Origin: Actinomycetes bacterium
GTDB taxonomy: Bacteria > Actinomycetota > Actinomycetes > Actinomycetales > Microbacteriaceae
NCBI GenBank assembly: GCA_023450335.1
Contig: JAEXHA010000156.1
Span: 1-27,470 of the forward strand
Direction of reading: 5' to 3'
Length of the DNA: 27,470 bases
Each line of letters starts with the position of its first letter. The stretch's first letter is position 1. The notes beneath the pieces were generated by a model. The model saw nothing but the letters and a program-made list of their open reading frames with translations. It ran no database searches and had not been told where the DNA came from. Shown here piece after piece: positions 1 through 6,995 of this stretch. The translations under genes were made by a program, and so were the position numbers.

Positions 1-2079
1 TTCCAGCAGCGCTCCGGCGGGCCCGGTCGTCCTGGCGGCGGTACCGGCGGCGGCTTCGCAGGTCGTCCCGGCGGTGGTTTCGCCGGTCGTCCCGGTGGCG
101 GTGGCGGTCGCGGGCGTGGCCCCGGCGGCGGTACCGCAGGTGCGTTCGGCAAGGGCGGCGGCAAGTCGCGTCAGCGCAAGTCGCGGCGGGCGAAGCGGCA
201 AGAATTCGAGATGCGGGATGCCCCGGTCGTCGGTGGCGTCAACGTCCAGCGCGGCAACGGTGAGGTCATCCGCATGCGCCGCGGCGCGTCGATCTCGGAC
301 TTCGCCGACAAGATCGAGTCGCTGACCGGCTACACGGTGCAGCCGGGCACCCTGGTCACCATCCTGTTCAACCTGGGTGAGATGGCCACGGCCACCGAGT
401 CGCTCGACGAGGCCACCTTCGAGGTGCTGGGCGCCGAGCTGGGGTACAAGATCCAGATGGTCTCGCCCGAGGACGAGGACAAGGAGCTCCTCGAGGGCTT
501 CGGTCTCGACCTCGAAGCCGAGCTGGAGGCGGAGAGCGAGGAAGACCTCGAAATCCGTCCGCCCGTGGTCACCGTCATGGGCCACGTCGACCACGGTAAG
601 ACCCGCACACTCGACGCGATCCGGCAGACCAACGTGGTCGCCGGAGAAGCCGGTGGCATCACCCAGCACATCGGTGCGTACCAGGTGTGGACCGAGCACG
701 ACGGCATCGAGCGGGCGCTGACCTTCATCGACACCCCCGGTCACGAGGCGTTCACCGCCATGCGTGCCCGAGGTGCCCAGGTCACCGACATCGCGGTGCT
801 CGTGGTGGCGGCCGACGACGGCATCATGCCGCAGACGGTGGAGGCGCTCAACCACGCCCAGGCGGCGAACGTGCCGATCGTGGTCGCGGTCAACAAGGTC
901 GACAAGCCCGAGGCGAACCCGGCCAAGGTGCGCCAGCAGCTCACCGAGTACGGTCTGGTCGCCGAGGAGTACGGCGGGGACGTCATGTTCGTGGACATCT
1001 CAGCGCGTAACGGCACCGGCATCCAGGAGCTTCTGGACGCGATCCTGCTGACGGCGGACGCCGGACTCGACCTGACGGCCAACCCGAACAAGGCAGCGCG
1101 CGGCATCGCGATCGAAGCCAAGCTCGACAAGGGCCGCGGTTCGGTGGCCACCGTGCTCATCCAGTCCGGAACGCTGCGCGTGGGCGATGCAATCGTGGCG
1201 GGCACCGCCTACGGCCGCGTCCGCGCCATGATCGACGAGAACGGCGACGCGGTCGAAGAGGCCGCCCCCTCGCGTCCGGTCCAGGTGCAGGGTCTGAACT
1301 CGGTGCCGCGTGCCGGCGACGTGTTCATCGTCACCGACGAAGACCGCACCGCCCGCCAGATCGCTGAGAAGCGTGAAGCGGCCGAGCGCAACGCCCAGCT
1401 GGCCAAGGCCCGCAAGCGCATCTCGCTCGAGGACTTCACCCGCGCGCTCGAAGAGGGCAAGGTCGAGTCGCTCAACCTCATCATCAAGGGTGACGTCTCC
1501 GGTGCCGTCGAGGCGCTCGAGGAGTCGCTGCTCAAGATCGAGGTCGACGACTCGGTGCAGCTGCGGATCATCCACCGCGGCGTCGGTGCGATCACCGAGT
1601 CCGACATCAACCTGGCCACGATCGACAACGCGATCGTGATCGGCTTCAACGTGCGCCCCGACACGAAGGCCCGCGAGCGGGCCGCCCGCGAGGGTGTGGA
1701 CGTGCGCTACTACTCGGTCATCTACAACGCGATCGACGACGTCGAGCAGTCGCTCAAGGGCCTGCTCAAGCCGGAGTTCGAAGAGGTGCAGTCGGGTGTC
1801 GCCGAGATCCGCGAGGTGTTCCGCTCGTCGAAGTTCGGCAACATCGCCGGTGTCATCGTCCGGTCGGGCACGATCACGCGCAACGCCAAGGCGCGCGTCA
1901 TCCGCGACGGCGTCGTGCTGGCCGATGGCCTGGCCATCGAGTCGCTGCGTCGCTTCAAGGATGACGTCACCGAGGTGCGCACCGACTTCGAAGCCGGTAT
2001 CGGCCTCGGCAAGTACAACGACATCCAGGTCGGCGACGAGATCGAGACGACGGAAATGGTGGAGAAGCCGCGCGGCTGA
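1..2079 (+). CDS. infB: Translation initiation factor IF-2 (5' end missing)
   Basis: IF-2 is the GTPase that delivers initiator fMet-tRNA to the 30S subunit and promotes subunit joining. The reading frame is open from base 1, so the gene starts upstream of the window. The first ~60 codons encode a Gly/Arg/Pro-rich linker with repeated GFAGRPGG units, typical of the disordered N-terminal region of actinobacterial IF-2, followed by a basic stretch (KSRQRKSRRAKRQEFE). The G domain follows: G1 GHVDHGKT (bases 580-603), G3 DTPGHE (730-747), G4 NKVD (892-903), then the beta-barrel and C-terminal fMet-tRNA-binding domains. An internal ATG at 211 lies inside conserved coding sequence and is not the start. 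After the P-loop the sequence reads RTLD, where I recall RLLD or SLLD as usual. rbfA lies downstream in the same direction. Confidence 0.97.
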   Translation, partial: FQQRSGGPGRPGGGTGGGFAGRPGGGFAGRPGGGGGRGRGPGGGTAGAFGKGGGKSRQRKSRRAKRQEFEMRDAPVVGGVNVQRGNGEVIRMRRGASISDFADKIESLTGYTVQPGTLVTILFNLGEMATATESLDEATFEVLGAELGYKIQMVSPEDEDKELLEGFGLDLEAELEAESEEDLEIRPPVVTVMGHVDHGKTRTLDAIRQTNVVAGEAGGITQHIGAYQVWTEHDGIERALTFIDTPGHEAFTAMRARGAQVTDIAVLVVAADDGIMPQTVEALNHAQAANVPIVVAVNKVDKPEANPAKVRQQLTEYGLVAEEYGGDVMFVDISARNGTGIQELLDAILLTADAGLDLTANPNKAARGIAIEAKLDKGRGSVATVLIQSGTLRVGDAIVAGTAYGRVRAMIDENGDAVEEAAPSRPVQVQGLNSVPRAGDVFIVTDEDRTARQIAEKREAAERNAQLAKARKRISLEDFTRALEEGKVESLNLIIKGDVSGAVEALEESLLKIEVDDSVQLRIIHRGVGAITESDINLATIDNAIVIGFNVRPDTKARERAAREGVDVRYYSVIYNAIDDVEQSLKGLLKPEFEEVQSGVAEIREVFRSSKFGNIAGVIVRSGTITRNAKARVIRDGVVLADGLAIESLRRFKDDVTEVRTDFEAGIGLGKYNDIQVGDEIETTEMVEKPRG

Positions 2080-2091
2080 TCGCTGTTTGCT

Positions 2092-2227
2092 CCGGAGACG
2101 GATGCTGTTCCGATAACGGGACCCCCGAGACCCCGACTATTGAAAACGCATCCGTCGGCTCCGGTGAGGGACGCCACTCAGCCAACGGGACCCCCGAGAC
2201 CCCGACTGTCTGAGCGGCATCCCTCAC
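2092..2227 (+). repeat. Two tandem hairpins sharing an identical 24-nt loop
   Basis: A 24-bp sequence occurs twice without mismatch (2115-2138 and 2184-2207, 69 bp apart; core GGGACCCCCGAGACCCCGAC). Each copy sits between its own complementary arms. Hairpin 1 has arms 2097-2105/2148-2156 (GACGGATGC/GCATCCGTC, perfect) plus the inner pairs CGAT/ATTG right at the repeat boundary. Hairpin 2 has 18-nt arms 2164-2181/2210-2227 with two mismatches. The arms share a GCATCC core but otherwise differ, and both pair. There is no U tract. The element fills most of the 200-bp infB-rbfA gap and would be transcribed in the infB-rbfA message. Its function is unknown: a structured RNA, a processing site or a REP-like element are all possible. 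Confidence 0.8.
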
Positions 2228-2279
2228 CTCCGCCGGGCACATCCGCCGGGTGCAGGTGGGATAGAGAAGGAGAAGGAAC

Positions 2280-2720
2280 ATGGCCGGTGAACGGCAGGCA
2301 CGGCTGGGCGACCGCATCCGGGTGATCCTGGCCGAGCGCATCGAGAAGGGGCTGCGTGATCCGCGCCTGGGCTTCGTGACGATCACGGACGTCCGGGTGA
2401 CCGGTGATCTGCAGCACGCGTCGGTGTTCTACACCGTGCTCGGTTCGGACGCGGAGCGCGAGGCGTCGGGTCAGGCGCTGAAGTCGGCGACCGGCATGCT
2501 GCGCTCCGAGCTCGGCAAGCACCTCAACGTCCGCCTCACCCCGACGCTGGAGTTCATCCACGACGGGCTGCCCGAGAACGCCGGTCACATCGAGGACCTG
2601 CTGCGCGAGGCGCGTGAGCGCGATGCCGCCGTCGCCGGTCTGGCATCCTCGGCCGCCTATGCCGGCGACGCCGACCCGTACCTCAAGCCCCGCGAGCTCG
2701 ACGAGCCGACCGAGGACTGA
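2280..2720 (+). CDS. rbfA: 30S ribosome-binding factor A
   Basis: RbfA is a KH-fold cold-shock factor that binds the maturing 30S subunit near the 16S rRNA 5' helix. The 146-residue product starts MAGERQARLGDRIRVILAE and contains the family core DPRLGFVTITDVRVTGDLQ and the late segment LTPTLEFIHD. Residues 115-146 form an acidic, probably disordered tail. The start is supported by a purine-rich Shine-Dalgarno stretch (GAGAAGGAGAAGGA) just before the ATG. The gene follows infB, as in most bacteria, but is separated from it by about 200 bp holding the double hairpin, so its expression may depend on read-through past those structures. Confidence 0.96.
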   Translation: MAGERQARLGDRIRVILAERIEKGLRDPRLGFVTITDVRVTGDLQHASVFYTVLGSDAEREASGQALKSATGMLRSELGKHLNVRLTPTLEFIHDGLPENAGHIEDLLREARERDAAVAGLASSAAYAGDADPYLKPRELDEPTED

Positions 2721-2735
2721 CCCGGCGACACCGGG
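2721..2735. terminator. Short hairpin between convergent rbfA and mutY
   Basis: CCCGG/CCGGG arms enclose a 5-nt loop directly after the rbfA stop. The 11-mer CCGGGTCACCG is also repeated directly (2731-2741 and 2745-2755), the second copy running over the mutY stop codon. There is no U tract. It could end transcription in one or both directions, but the support is modest. Confidence 0.35.
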
Positions 2736-2749
2736 TCACCGAGGCCGGG

Positions 2750-3616
2750 TCACCGGGGCAGATGCAGCCTGCCGTCGGCGGCTTCGACCAGCCCGTCGGC
2801 GATGAGGGAGTCGATCGCACGGTCACGCTGATGCGTATCCGGCCAGTCGGCGATAACGGCATCGGCTGTCAGAGCCGTCGGCGCCGCCTCGCGCAGCGCC
2901 CGCAGCACCGCCCCACGGGCCTGACGGTCGCTGCCCTCGTAGCGCGCCTGGCGCCGCCGGGCGTCTCCGGTATCGGGGTAGCCGGCGGCACGCCACGCGC
3001 ACGCCTCGGCGATCGGGCACACCCCGCAGCGCGGGGCCTGAGATGTGCACACGACGGCGCCGAGTTCCATCGCGGCCGCGTTGAACGTCGCCGCCTCGGC
3101 CAGGCCGGCCGGCAGCAGCGCCGACATCGCCTCGAGGTCGCGCTTCGAGGGCGGCCCCGGCTGTGAGCGACCCGACACAGCTCGTGCGAGCACTCGTCGG
3201 GTGTTCGTGTCGACAACGGGATGCCGGTGCCCGTAGGCGAAGACCGCGACCGCCCGCGCCGTGTAGTCGCCGATGCCGGTGAGCGCGAGCAGGTCGTCCA
3301 CTTCGGAGGGCACGGCGCCGCCGTGCCGGTCGCGGATCTCGACCGCGGCGCGGTGCAACCACAGCGCGCGGCGCGGATAGCCCAGGTTCGCCCATTGGCG
3401 CACGGCTTCAGCCGGCGCCTCGGCGGCGAGGTCGGTCGGTCGCGGCCACCGGGCCAGCCAGGCCTCCAGATGCGGGATCACCCGGCTCACGGGTGTCTGC
3501 TGCAGCATGAACTCGCTGACCAGCACACCCCAGGCGCCGAAGCCGGCGCGGCGCCACGGCAGATCGCGTGCGTTGTCGCGGTACCACCGCACCAGCGGAC
3601 AGACGAGATCGGGCAC
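2750..3616 (-). CDS. mutY: A/G-specific adenine DNA glycosylase
   Basis: MutY removes adenine mispaired with 8-oxoguanine or guanine in base excision repair. The 288-residue product has the catalytic Glu35 in VSEFMLQQTPVSRV, the helix-hairpin-helix LTGIGDYTA (residues 112-120), the catalytic Asp136 in PVVDTNTRRV, and a [4Fe-4S] cluster set Cys190-x6-Cys197-x2-Cys200-x5-Cys206. The LQQT motif and the SEFM glutamate favour MutY over endonuclease III. The protein ends about 80 residues after the cluster, so the Nudix-like C-terminal 8-oxoG sensor of E. coli MutY (about 350 aa) is short or missing, as in other actinobacterial forms that I recall. The start is a GTG placed 7 nt after a TAGGCT box, hence probably leaderless. 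It is transcribed away from the adjacent kinase gene. Confidence 0.94.
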   Translation of the reverse strand: MPDLVCPLVRWYRDNARDLPWRRAGFGAWGVLVSEFMLQQTPVSRVIPHLEAWLARWPRPTDLAAEAPAEAVRQWANLGYPRRALWLHRAAVEIRDRHGGAVPSEVDDLLALTGIGDYTARAVAVFAYGHRHPVVDTNTRRVLARAVSGRSQPGPPSKRDLEAMSALLPAGLAEAATFNAAAMELGAVVCTSQAPRCGVCPIAEACAWRAAGYPDTGDARRRQARYEGSDRQARGAVLRALREAAPTALTADAVIADWPDTHQRDRAIDSLIADGLVEAADGRLHLPR

Positions 3617-3620
3617 CGGA

Positions 3621-3634
3621 CAAGCCTAGGCTTG
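3621..3634. promoter_or_regulatory. Palindromic overlapping divergent -10 boxes
   Basis: CAAGCCTAGGCTTG is a perfect 14-bp palindrome midway between the divergent starts. It contains TAGGCT on the plus strand (3627-3632) and on the minus strand (3628-3623). Each box ends 6 nt before its own start codon (ATG at 3639, GTG at 3616), the geometry of leaderless actinobacterial promoters. The two -10 elements share two base pairs, so polymerase could probably occupy only one at a time. Confidence 0.75.
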
Positions 3635-3638
3635 ATCC

Positions 3639-4310
3639 ATGCGCCTGCCGATCACGCCCGCCTCGACGCTGCAGCGCGCGCTGCGCGACCAGATCCTGGC
3701 GCGCTACCGCGGTGGCCGTATCCTCGTCGGCATCGACGGGCGCGACGGCGCCGGAAAGACCGTGTTCGCCGACGCCCTGGCTTCGGTCACCGCCGAGACC
3801 GGACGCGCTGTCTTCCGCGCCTCACTCGACGACTTCCACCGCCCGCGCAGCCAGCGCTATGTCCGAGGCCGCACCTCACCGGAGGGACACTACCGGGACT
3901 CGTACGATTACCCGACGTTCCGCCGCGTCCTCGCCGACCCGTTCGCCGGGGGCAGTGACGTCGACGACACGGGCTTCCAGCTACGCGCCTTCGACCTCGA
4001 CCGCGACGCGCCCGTCGAAGCGGCGTGGGAGACCGCGCCGCGCGATGCGGTGCTCATCATCGACGGGCTGTTCCTGCACCGCCCCGAGCTGCGAGATCTG
4101 TGGCACTGGACGGTGTATCTCGAGGTGTCGGCCGCCGTCGCCGCCGCGCGCATGGCCGTCCGCGACGGCGCCGACCCCGACCCCGACGCCGTGTCGAACG
4201 CCCGCTACCGCGAGGGCTTCGAACTGTACGTGCGCGAAGCCGCGCCCCGTGAGAACGCGACCACCGTCATCGACAACACCGATCCCACTCACCCGGGGAG
4301 GGTCGCATGA
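3639..4310 (+). CDS. Uridine-kinase-like P-loop nucleoside kinase
   Basis: The 223-residue protein has a Walker A motif GIDGRDGAGKT (residues 31-41), then SLDDFHRPR, which resembles the substrate-binding D-D-F-H/Y segment of uridine kinases and phosphoribulokinase-like enzymes, then a hydrophobic strand VLIIDGLFLHRPEL (Walker-B-like) and a basic lid region. The family transfers phosphate from ATP to a nucleoside or other small hydroxyl compound; the exact substrate cannot be read from the sequence. The gene appears leaderless and overlaps truB by 4 bp (ATGA), so the two are probably translationally coupled. A link to uridine or pseudouridine metabolism is an inference from that neighbour only. 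Confidence 0.8.
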   Translation: MRLPITPASTLQRALRDQILARYRGGRILVGIDGRDGAGKTVFADALASVTAETGRAVFRASLDDFHRPRSQRYVRGRTSPEGHYRDSYDYPTFRRVLADPFAGGSDVDDTGFQLRAFDLDRDAPVEAAWETAPRDAVLIIDGLFLHRPELRDLWHWTVYLEVSAAVAAARMAVRDGADPDPDAVSNARYREGFELYVREAAPRENATTVIDNTDPTHPGRVA

Positions 4311-5200
4311 ACGCGCCCAAGGGCATCCTGCTGGTCGGCAAACCCGGCGGCGTCACCAGCCACGACATCGTCGCCCGGGCCCGCCGCGCGCTGAACACCC
4401 GCAAGATCGGCCACGCCGGGACGCTCGACCCGATGGCCACCGGCCTGCTGATCCTCGGCGTCGGCCCGGCCACGCGGCTGCTGACCTACATCGTCGGTCT
4501 CGACAAGACCTATGAAGCGACCATCCGGCTCGGCATCGCAACCGACTCCGACGACGCCGACGGCGCCGAGACGAGCCGAGTGGATGCCGGGACTTTGACC
4601 GCCGTGACCGACGACGCCGTGCACGCCGGCATCGCGGCGCTGACCGGCGAGATCTCGCAGGTGCCCAGCACCGTCTCGGCGATCAAGGTCGGCGGCCGCC
4701 GCGCCTATGACCTGGCCCGGGCAGGGGAGCAGGTCGAGCTGAAGGCTCGGACGGTCACCGTCTCGCGGTTCGACGTCGTCGCCACGCGCCGCGCTGCCGG
4801 TCACATCGACCTCGACGTCGTCGTCGACTGCTCCAGCGGCACCTACATCCGGGCGCTGGCCCGCGATCTGGGCGCCGACCTCGGGGTGGGCGGCCACCTC
4901 ACGGCGCTGCGCCGCACCCGCATCGGGCCGTTCGACGTGGCCGACGCCACCGCCGAGATCACGCCCGAGGTGGTCCTGCGCGGCGACGCCGAGGTCGCGG
5001 CATCCATTCTCGGCACCTTCGCCGTGACCGCCGACGAGGCACGCGACCTGCGCCATGGCAAGCGCCTGATCGGGGCCGCCGGGCGGCTGACCGGTCCGAC
5101 GCCTGCGGCGATCGACCCGGACGGGCGACTGGTCGGCATCGTCGAACGCCGCGGCGCCGATGTGAAGAGCATCATGAACATGGCGGAGGAGAGCGCATGA
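4307..5200 (+). CDS. truB: tRNA pseudouridine(55) synthase
   Basis: TruB converts U55 to pseudouridine in the T-psi-C loop of tRNAs. The 297-residue product begins GILLVGKPGGVTSHDIV and has the catalytic motif GHAGTLDPMATGLL with Asp41 as nucleophile, then the conserved DKTYEATIRLG and GTYIRALARDLG segments, and a short C-terminal PUA-like part ending LVGIVE. The length is normal for the family. It overlaps the kinase upstream and a small membrane-protein gene downstream, each by ATGA, so it sits inside a tightly coupled operon. Confidence 0.96.
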   Translation: MNAPKGILLVGKPGGVTSHDIVARARRALNTRKIGHAGTLDPMATGLLILGVGPATRLLTYIVGLDKTYEATIRLGIATDSDDADGAETSRVDAGTLTAVTDDAVHAGIAALTGEISQVPSTVSAIKVGGRRAYDLARAGEQVELKARTVTVSRFDVVATRRAAGHIDLDVVVDCSSGTYIRALARDLGADLGVGGHLTALRRTRIGPFDVADATAEITPEVVLRGDAEVAASILGTFAVTADEARDLRHGKRLIGAAGRLTGPTPAAIDPDGRLVGIVERRGADVKSIMNMAEESA

Positions 5201-5565
5201 TCCTGTGGTTCACGATCGTCCTGCTGGTTGTCGCATGCGCAGCCGGAGTGTTCGCGGTCGCCGTCGGCCTGGCGGGCCGGCGCCCCAGCGACTGGACCGT
5301 GGGGGCGATGGCCTTGATCCTCGTGCTGCTGCTCGCGCAGGTCGTGATCGGCATCATCGCGCCGCTGGCCGGCAACCCGCCCACCGGCAGTCTGCTGGAG
5401 TTCTGGGTGTACCTGGTTTCGGCGGTGCTGCTGCCTCCGGCATCCGTCGCCTGGGCACTGGTCGAGCGCAGCCGGTGGAGCACCGTCATCATGGGCATCG
5501 CTGCGCTCGCGGTCGCGGTCATGCTCTGGCGCATGTGGACGATCTGGACGGTCCAGATCGCCTGA
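5197..5565 (+). CDS. Small four-helix membrane protein
   Basis: The 122-residue product has about four hydrophobic segments (roughly residues 2-27, 34-57, 67-87 and 94-113) with short polar loops such as AGRRPSDW and ERSRWS, so it is an integral membrane protein. I do not recognise a catalytic motif or named family. It overlaps truB by 4 bp (ATGA) and is followed after 24 bp by another small membrane protein and then ribF. The overlap and consistent actinobacterial codon use make it a real gene; its role is unknown. Confidence 0.8.
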   Translation: MILWFTIVLLVVACAAGVFAVAVGLAGRRPSDWTVGAMALILVLLLAQVVIGIIAPLAGNPPTGSLLEFWVYLVSAVLLPPASVAWALVERSRWSTVIMGIAALAVAVMLWRMWTIWTVQIA

Positions 5566-5574
5566 TCCCGCGCC

Positions 5575-5580
5575 TATCAT
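5575..5580 (+). promoter_or_regulatory. Possible -10 box before the 148-aa membrane protein
   Basis: TATCAT lies 9 nt before the ATG at 5590. A GAGG at 5584-5587 is too close to the ATG to be a normal Shine-Dalgarno site, so a nearly leaderless transcript is the better reading. This would give the ribF-deoC-ALDH part of the cluster its own promoter. Confidence 0.4.
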
Positions 5581-5589
5581 TGTGAGGTC

Positions 5590-6036
5590 ATGTCTTCGCC
5601 TCGCCCCCGCATGACCGGCATCGGCCGCGTCCTCGTGATCGTCTACGCGATCATGGCGCTCGCCTCGACCGGTCGATCGTTCGTCCAGATCGTCCAGGAC
5701 TACGCCGCCGCGCCCCTGGCCTACACGCTGTCGGCGGCCGCCGCCCTTGTCTACATCGTGGCGACGGTCGCGCTCATCAAGGCGGGTACCGACCGCTGGT
5801 ACCTCATCGCGTGGATCGCCATCTGCTTCGAGTTGGCGGGCGTGCTCATCGTCGGCACCCTCAGCCTCGTGCTGCCCGAGCTGTTCGCGCACGATGCGAC
5901 GGTGTGGTCCGGGTTCGGGGCGGGCTACGTCTGGGTTCCGCTCGTGCTGCCGATGATCGGCCTGTGGTGGCTCATCGCGCACCGCCCCGCCGCTGCGTCC
6001 ACGCGCGAACCTGCCGTTCAAGGGGCGAGCCGGTGA
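5590..6036 (+). CDS. Small four-helix membrane protein upstream of ribF
   Basis: The 148-residue protein has a short basic N-terminus (MSSPRPRMTGIGR) and four hydrophobic segments at about residues 12-32, 42-63, 68-95 and 107-132, followed by a short tail. The layout resembles uncharacterised actinobacterial membrane proteins; no enzymatic motif is visible. Its stop overlaps the GTG start of ribF (GTGA), implying co-translation. One guess is a transporter-like or membrane-anchoring role tied to flavin metabolism, but nothing in the sequence shows this. Confidence 0.78.
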   Translation: MSSPRPRMTGIGRVLVIVYAIMALASTGRSFVQIVQDYAAAPLAYTLSAAAALVYIVATVALIKAGTDRWYLIAWIAICFELAGVLIVGTLSLVLPELFAHDATVWSGFGAGYVWVPLVLPMIGLWWLIAHRPAAASTREPAVQGASR

Positions 6037-6995
6037 TCGCCTTCCGCGACCCGGCCGAGGTGCCCACCGGCTTCGGCCCGAGCGTCGTCGCGATCGGCAA
6101 GTTCGACGGCGTCCACTCCGGGCATCGCGCCGTCATCGACCGCGCGCGCGTCGCGGCCGCCGAGGCCGATGCGCGCGTCGTGGCCGTCACCTTCGACCGC
6201 AATCCGCTCAGTCTGCTGCGCCCCGAGGTGTGCCCGGAACCGCTGGTCAGCCTCGAGCAGAAGCTCGACCTGCTGGCCCGTGCGGGGGTGGATGCCACGC
6301 TCGTCCTCCGCTTCGACGCGGCCCTGGCGGCACTGACGCCCCGTGAGTTCGTCGAGCACGTGCTCGTGGATGCGCTCGGCGTCGTCCAGGTGCTCGTGGG
6401 CGATGACTTCCGCTTCGGTCGCGGCGGCGCGGGCGACCCGACCACGCTGCGTGAGCTGGGCGAAGAGTTCGGGTTCCGCACCGATGTCGTCGGCGATGTG
6501 CAGGGTGGGGGCCGCCGTGTGTCGTCGACCTGGGTGCGCGAGCTGCTGGCCGCCGGTGACGTCGGAGGCGCCGCACGGCTGCTCGGTCGGCCCCACGCGG
6601 TCACCGGTGAGGTCGTCCACGGCCTCAAGCGCGGCCGCGAGATGGGATTCCCCACCGCGAACCTCGAGACCGACGTCGCCGGCTTCGTGCCCGCCGACGG
6701 CATCTACGCCGGATGGCTGCGCGACGAAGGCTGGCCCGACGCACACGGCGGCATGCACGCGGTGACCCGGTATCCGGCGGCGATCTCGGTGGGGACCAAC
6801 CCGACCTTCGATGACGTGCCGGTGCGGCAGGTCGAGGCGTACGTGCTCGACGAGACCGACCTCAACCTGTACGGCCGTTCGGTGGAAGTGCAGTTCGTCG
6901 CGCGCGTGCGCGGTATGGTCGCGTTCGAGGGGGTAGCGGCCCTCATCGCCCAGATGACCCAAGACGTCGCCGAGGTGCGGAGGCTCCTGACATGA
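6033..6995 (+). CDS. ribF: Bifunctional riboflavin kinase / FAD synthetase
   Basis: RibF phosphorylates riboflavin to FMN and adenylates FMN to FAD. With a GTG start at 6033 the protein is 320 residues, normal for the family. The N-terminal nucleotidyltransferase domain has IGKFDGVHSGH (21-31), VGDDFRFGRGG (122-132) and the late RRVSSTWVRELL (161-172). The C-terminal riboflavin kinase domain has KRGREMGFPTANL (199-211), with the PTAN motif, and AISVGTNPTFD (250-260). The frame stays open further upstream into the preceding membrane-protein gene, but the GTGA overlap and the domain boundary favour 6033. It overlaps deoC by ATGA. truB-ribF linkage is common in bacteria; here two membrane-protein genes are inserted between them. 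Confidence 0.95.
   Translation: MIAFRDPAEVPTGFGPSVVAIGKFDGVHSGHRAVIDRARVAAAEADARVVAVTFDRNPLSLLRPEVCPEPLVSLEQKLDLLARAGVDATLVLRFDAALAALTPREFVEHVLVDALGVVQVLVGDDFRFGRGGAGDPTTLRELGEEFGFRTDVVGDVQGGGRRVSSTWVRELLAAGDVGGAARLLGRPHAVTGEVVHGLKRGREMGFPTANLETDVAGFVPADGIYAGWLRDEGWPDAHGGMHAVTRYPAAISVGTNPTFDDVPVRQVEAYVLDETDLNLYGRSVEVQFVARVRGMVAFEGVAALIAQMTQDVAEVRRLLT

Noticed and set aside
5811..6032. Longer start for ribF
   Set aside because: The extra codons are low-complexity Arg-rich out-of-frame translation of the membrane-protein gene; the family start matches GTG 6033.
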